Below are positions 61,605 to 64,000 of a DNA stretch of 64,000 bases, piece by piece. Location of the stretch: positions 1 through 64,000 of the forward strand of contig NZ_JAAVUP010000004.1 in the NCBI RefSeq assembly GCF_012163135.1, given 5' to 3'. The position numbers were made by a program, and so were the translations under genes. Within the stretch, counting starts at the first letter, position 1; every line of letters starts with the position of its first letter. Origin of the DNA: Neoroseomonas oryzicola (lineage in GTDB: Bacteria > Pseudomonadota > Alphaproteobacteria > Acetobacterales > Acetobacteraceae). Under the pieces are notes generated by a model. That model was not told where the DNA came from. It worked only from the letters and a program-made list of their open reading frames with translations, and made no database searches.

Positions 61605-63884
61605 ATGGCCGAACACATCACGATCGGCGATGTCGCGCCGCGCGTGCAGTACGTCGCGGACGGCGTCCTGGCCGCGTTCACCTATCCCTTCCCGATCTTC
61701 GACGCGGCCGATCTCGAGATCCGCATCGACGGCGCGGTGCTGACCGGCGGCGCGACCGTGACCGGGGCCGGCGCCTCCGAGGGCGGCAGCGTCGTCTTCG
61801 ATGCGCCGCCGCGGGCCGGGGCGAAGGTGACGCTGCGCCGCAGGCTCGCCATCGCGCGCACCACCGACTTCCAGAACAACGGCGTGCTGCGCGCCCGCGC
61901 TCTGAACGACGAGCTCGACTACCAGGTCGCCGCCCTACAGCAGGTGGCCGACGACGTCGGCAGCGCGATGCGGCTCGACCCCACCGATGCAGGCGGGCTG
62001 GTGCTGCCGCTGCGCGGTGCGCGGGCGAACCGGGTGCTGGGCTTCGATTCCACGGGCGACGTGACGGTGTTCGACCGCGACACCGGGCTGCTCGGCGTGC
62101 CCTATCCGGGCGGCGTGCCGCGCAGCGTGGAGGACAAGCTCGCCGAGCGCCTGACCGCGCGCGACTTCGGCGCGACGGGGGACGGCGTGACCGATGACGG
62201 GCCTGCGCTCGCCGCCGCGATGGCCGCCGCCGCCGCCTCGGGCAAGACGCTCGAGATCGGGGAGGGCACCTTCCGCACCACGCAGCCGCTCGTCCTCGGC
62301 GGCGGTGCGGCCGGGCTCGTGATGCGCGGCACCATCCTCTACGCCGGCCCGGACGGGCAGGCGGCGCTGACGCTGGGCGATGGCGCGGCCGTGCGCAACG
62401 CCGCCAAGCGCTACGAGGGGCTGCGCGTGCTGCGCGCGAGCATCTCGGACTGGATGAACGAGGCCGATATCGGCCTGGTGATGCGTAACCTCGATGCCTC
62501 CTTCGTCGAGATCCGCCAGGTCGAGGGCTTCACCATCGGCATCCGCACCCAGGGCGTCGAGCGCGGCTTCGAGGATACGACGATCATCCTCGGCCGCATC
62601 GTGAACAACAAGATCGGCCTCGATGTCCGCACCGAGACGGCGGGCGCGTGGAACACCTCCGTGCGCTACTATGGCGGGCATTTCGCGCTGGGCTCCTCGG
62701 TCCACACGGACAAGGACCGCTACGGCGTGCGCCTCTCCGCCGCACCCGGCGCCTATGTCGCGCACAACCGGCACCTGTTCGACGGGCCGGGCTTCGAGCT
62801 GCAGGCGAGGGACCGCCCGATCACGGGCATTCCCTTCCTGATCGAGGTGAACAGCCGGTCCGTCTGGGCCCGCGCCGTGCGCATGGAAGGGTGCAGCCCC
62901 TATGTCGCGCGCCACACCGCCGGCGCGCAGGACCATGTCTACGAGGTCGCCTGGGCGAGCCAGGGCTACCTGGTCGACATCGACTATCCGGCGAGTGCCA
63001 CGCGGACCGGGTCGGTCGTGCGCGCCACCCACCAGTCTGCGGCGTTCCGCGAGGCGACGCGCGAGATCGGCGCCGTGCCGAACCTGCGCGCCGCGCGCAT
63101 CCGCTGGTCGAACACGGAATGGGGCTTCGAGAAGCTGGCCTGCCTGTCGTCCAACGTCTCGGGCTCGATCGCGACGCTGGCGGACTTCGCCTTCCCGGCG
63201 CTGTCCTCCTACGCCTTCACCGACAGCGGTGTGCTTCTGACCGGCGGGCGCGGCCTCGGCTTCGTGGTGGATGCGCGAGGCTGCCGCGAATTCGCCCTCG
63301 CGGTCGATGCCGATGCGCCTCGCCTGGTCGTGATGTGCTTCGACGCCGGCCGCAACCTGCTGACCGACACCGGCACGCCACGGGCCCGCGCTTCGGGTCA
63401 GTCGCTCACCTGGAACCCGACTGCCTATTGGTACCAGAGTGCCGCCGACATGGCGGATGCCACGCTGACCCGCCCGCAGGTGGTGCGCCTCGCGCCCGAG
63501 GTCGCCTACGCCATCATCGGCGTGGCGCGCATCGGCAGCGACTACGAGCTGCGCTCGATGCGCCTGGCCTGCGATCCGCTCTTCGCGCCGACCCTGATCT
63601 ACGGCCAGCCCAGCCTGCCGCATGGCGCGCGGGAACTGGTGGCCGAGGCCGCCTGGGATCCGCCTTCCATCGCGGCGGGCGGCACGGCGGCGGTCAACGT
63701 GACCATCAACGGCGCGCGGCCGGGCGACTTCGCCTCGGCGGCCTTCTCGCTCGCGACCTCGGGCCTGGTGTTCATGGCGCAGGTCGGCGCGACGGACGTC
63801 GTGACGGTCACCGCCTGGAACAAGACGGGTGTTGCCATCGACCTCGCCGCCGGCACCGTCCGCGCGCGCGTGGTGAAGACGTGA
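61605..63884 (+). CDS. phage tail fibre/tailspike with pectate-lyase-type beta-helix
   Basis: A 759-residue protein. The first 120 residues (TYPFPIFDAADLEIRIDG, TTDFQNNGVLRARALNDEL) match the T7 tail-fibre N-terminal attachment domain. Residues about 185-500 begin RDFGATGDGVTDDGPALAAA, the entry of pectate-lyase-type right-handed beta-helices. The C-terminal 200 residues are beta-rich. It probably binds or degrades a surface polysaccharide. No catalytic site was identified. Confidence 0.82.
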   Translation: MAEHITIGDVAPRVQYVADGVLAAFTYPFPIFDAADLEIRIDGAVLTGGATVTGAGASEGGSVVFDAPPRAGAKVTLRRRLAIARTTDFQNNGVLRARALNDELDYQVAALQQVADDVGSAMRLDPTDAGGLVLPLRGARANRVLGFDSTGDVTVFDRDTGLLGVPYPGGVPRSVEDKLAERLTARDFGATGDGVTDDGPALAAAMAAAAASGKTLEIGEGTFRTTQPLVLGGGAAGLVMRGTILYAGPDGQAALTLGDGAAVRNAAKRYEGLRVLRASISDWMNEADIGLVMRNLDASFVEIRQVEGFTIGIRTQGVERGFEDTTIILGRIVNNKIGLDVRTETAGAWNTSVRYYGGHFALGSSVHTDKDRYGVRLSAAPGAYVAHNRHLFDGPGFELQARDRPITGIPFLIEVNSRSVWARAVRMEGCSPYVARHTAGAQDHVYEVAWASQGYLVDIDYPASATRTGSVVRATHQSAAFREATREIGAVPNLRAARIRWSNTEWGFEKLACLSSNVSGSIATLADFAFPALSSYAFTDSGVLLTGGRGLGFVVDARGCREFALAVDADAPRLVVMCFDAGRNLLTDTGTPRARASGQSLTWNPTAYWYQSAADMADATLTRPQVVRLAPEVAYAIIGVARIGSDYELRSMRLACDPLFAPTLIYGQPSLPHGARELVAEAAWDPPSIAAGGTAAVNVTINGARPGDFASAAFSLATSGLVFMAQVGATDVVTVTAWNKTGVAIDLAAGTVRARVVKT

Positions 63885-64000
63885 AGGGGTGCCGCGAGGT
63901 CACGCTTCGCGGTCCCGATCTCCGCTCCGCCATGGATGTCGTCATGGAGGGCTATCTGCGCTTCCTCCGTGCCGGGCCCGAACCCGGGACCGGCGACGAC
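63881..64000 (+). CDS. partial open frame after the tail fibre gene
   Basis: A frame of 40 codons from GTG at 63881 to the window edge, beginning VKGCREVTLRGPDLRSAMDV. It overlaps the tail-fibre stop by GTGA, the same coupling seen elsewhere. Too short to identify. Confidence 0.4.
   Translation, partial: MKGCREVTLRGPDLRSAMDVVMEGYLRFLRAGPEPGTGDD

Overview
The window reads as chromosome from a high-GC alphaproteobacterium, most likely an acetic-acid-bacteria relative of the Roseomonas type (Acetobacteraceae). This is inferred from codon use, a CIRCE-controlled groESL operon, tripartite-tricarboxylate (Bug) receptors, class I lysyl-tRNA synthetase and an usg homologue. No rRNA or tRNA gene and no CRISPR array was recognised.

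Left core (1-11.97 kb): a clipped IS5-family element, usg, groES-groEL behind two CIRCE operators, a Bug receptor, a cold-shock protein, a coupled threonine dehydratase / amidohydrolase / enoyl-CoA hydratase set, an AbrB-family membrane protein, a cupin and a DinG-type helicase. Right core (40.64-52.97 kb): asd, class I LysRS coupled to an MprF-like membrane protein, ugd, phosphomannomutase, a second Bug receptor, an AIG2-like protein, an amine oxidase, a D-threonine-aldolase-like enzyme and a nitrobindin-like protein. asd and the helicase gene point the same way and were probably neighbours before an island entered between them.

Island (about 11,974-40,629, roughly 28.7 kb): its left edge carries a translationally coupled operon of a small HTH (excisionase-like) protein, two tyrosine recombinases and one large serine recombinase. 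The cargo looks like a defence island: a BrxR-like WYL regulator with a paired palindromic operator, a lipoprotein, an EEP-family phosphodiesterase, a Nudix fusion, a complete type I restriction-modification system (hsdM, hsdS, hsdR), a YcjX/YcjF pair, a proline-rich repeat protein, an operon with an inositol-monophosphatase/ADP-ribosylglycohydrolase fusion, a PD-(D/E)XK-like protein and several unknowns. It also holds relics: an hsdM 5' fragment, a second serine-recombinase tail with an intact att-like site, an IS5-family transposase fragment and an XRE repressor with an amber codon.

The most striking observation concerns the island ends. The left end, the right end and an internal site align as att sites (B-P', P-B' and P-P'). 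The left site lies inside the serine recombinase reading frame. Joining the two ends on paper restores a recombinase ending GAWIPLYRTRMSPP-stop, which matches the tail of the internal relic. In the integrated form the protein instead runs about 120 codons into the chromosome, over the 5' end of the helicase gene.

Right end (52.98-64 kb): an S24-type repressor, then a podovirus-like (T7-type) morphogenesis cassette: portal, scaffold-like, capsid, two tail tubular proteins, a small virion-like protein and a beta-helix tail fibre. No terminase, polymerase, lysis gene or integrase is visible in the window. A dispersed hairpin repeat also found beside asd sits inside this cassette, which suggests long residence in this host.
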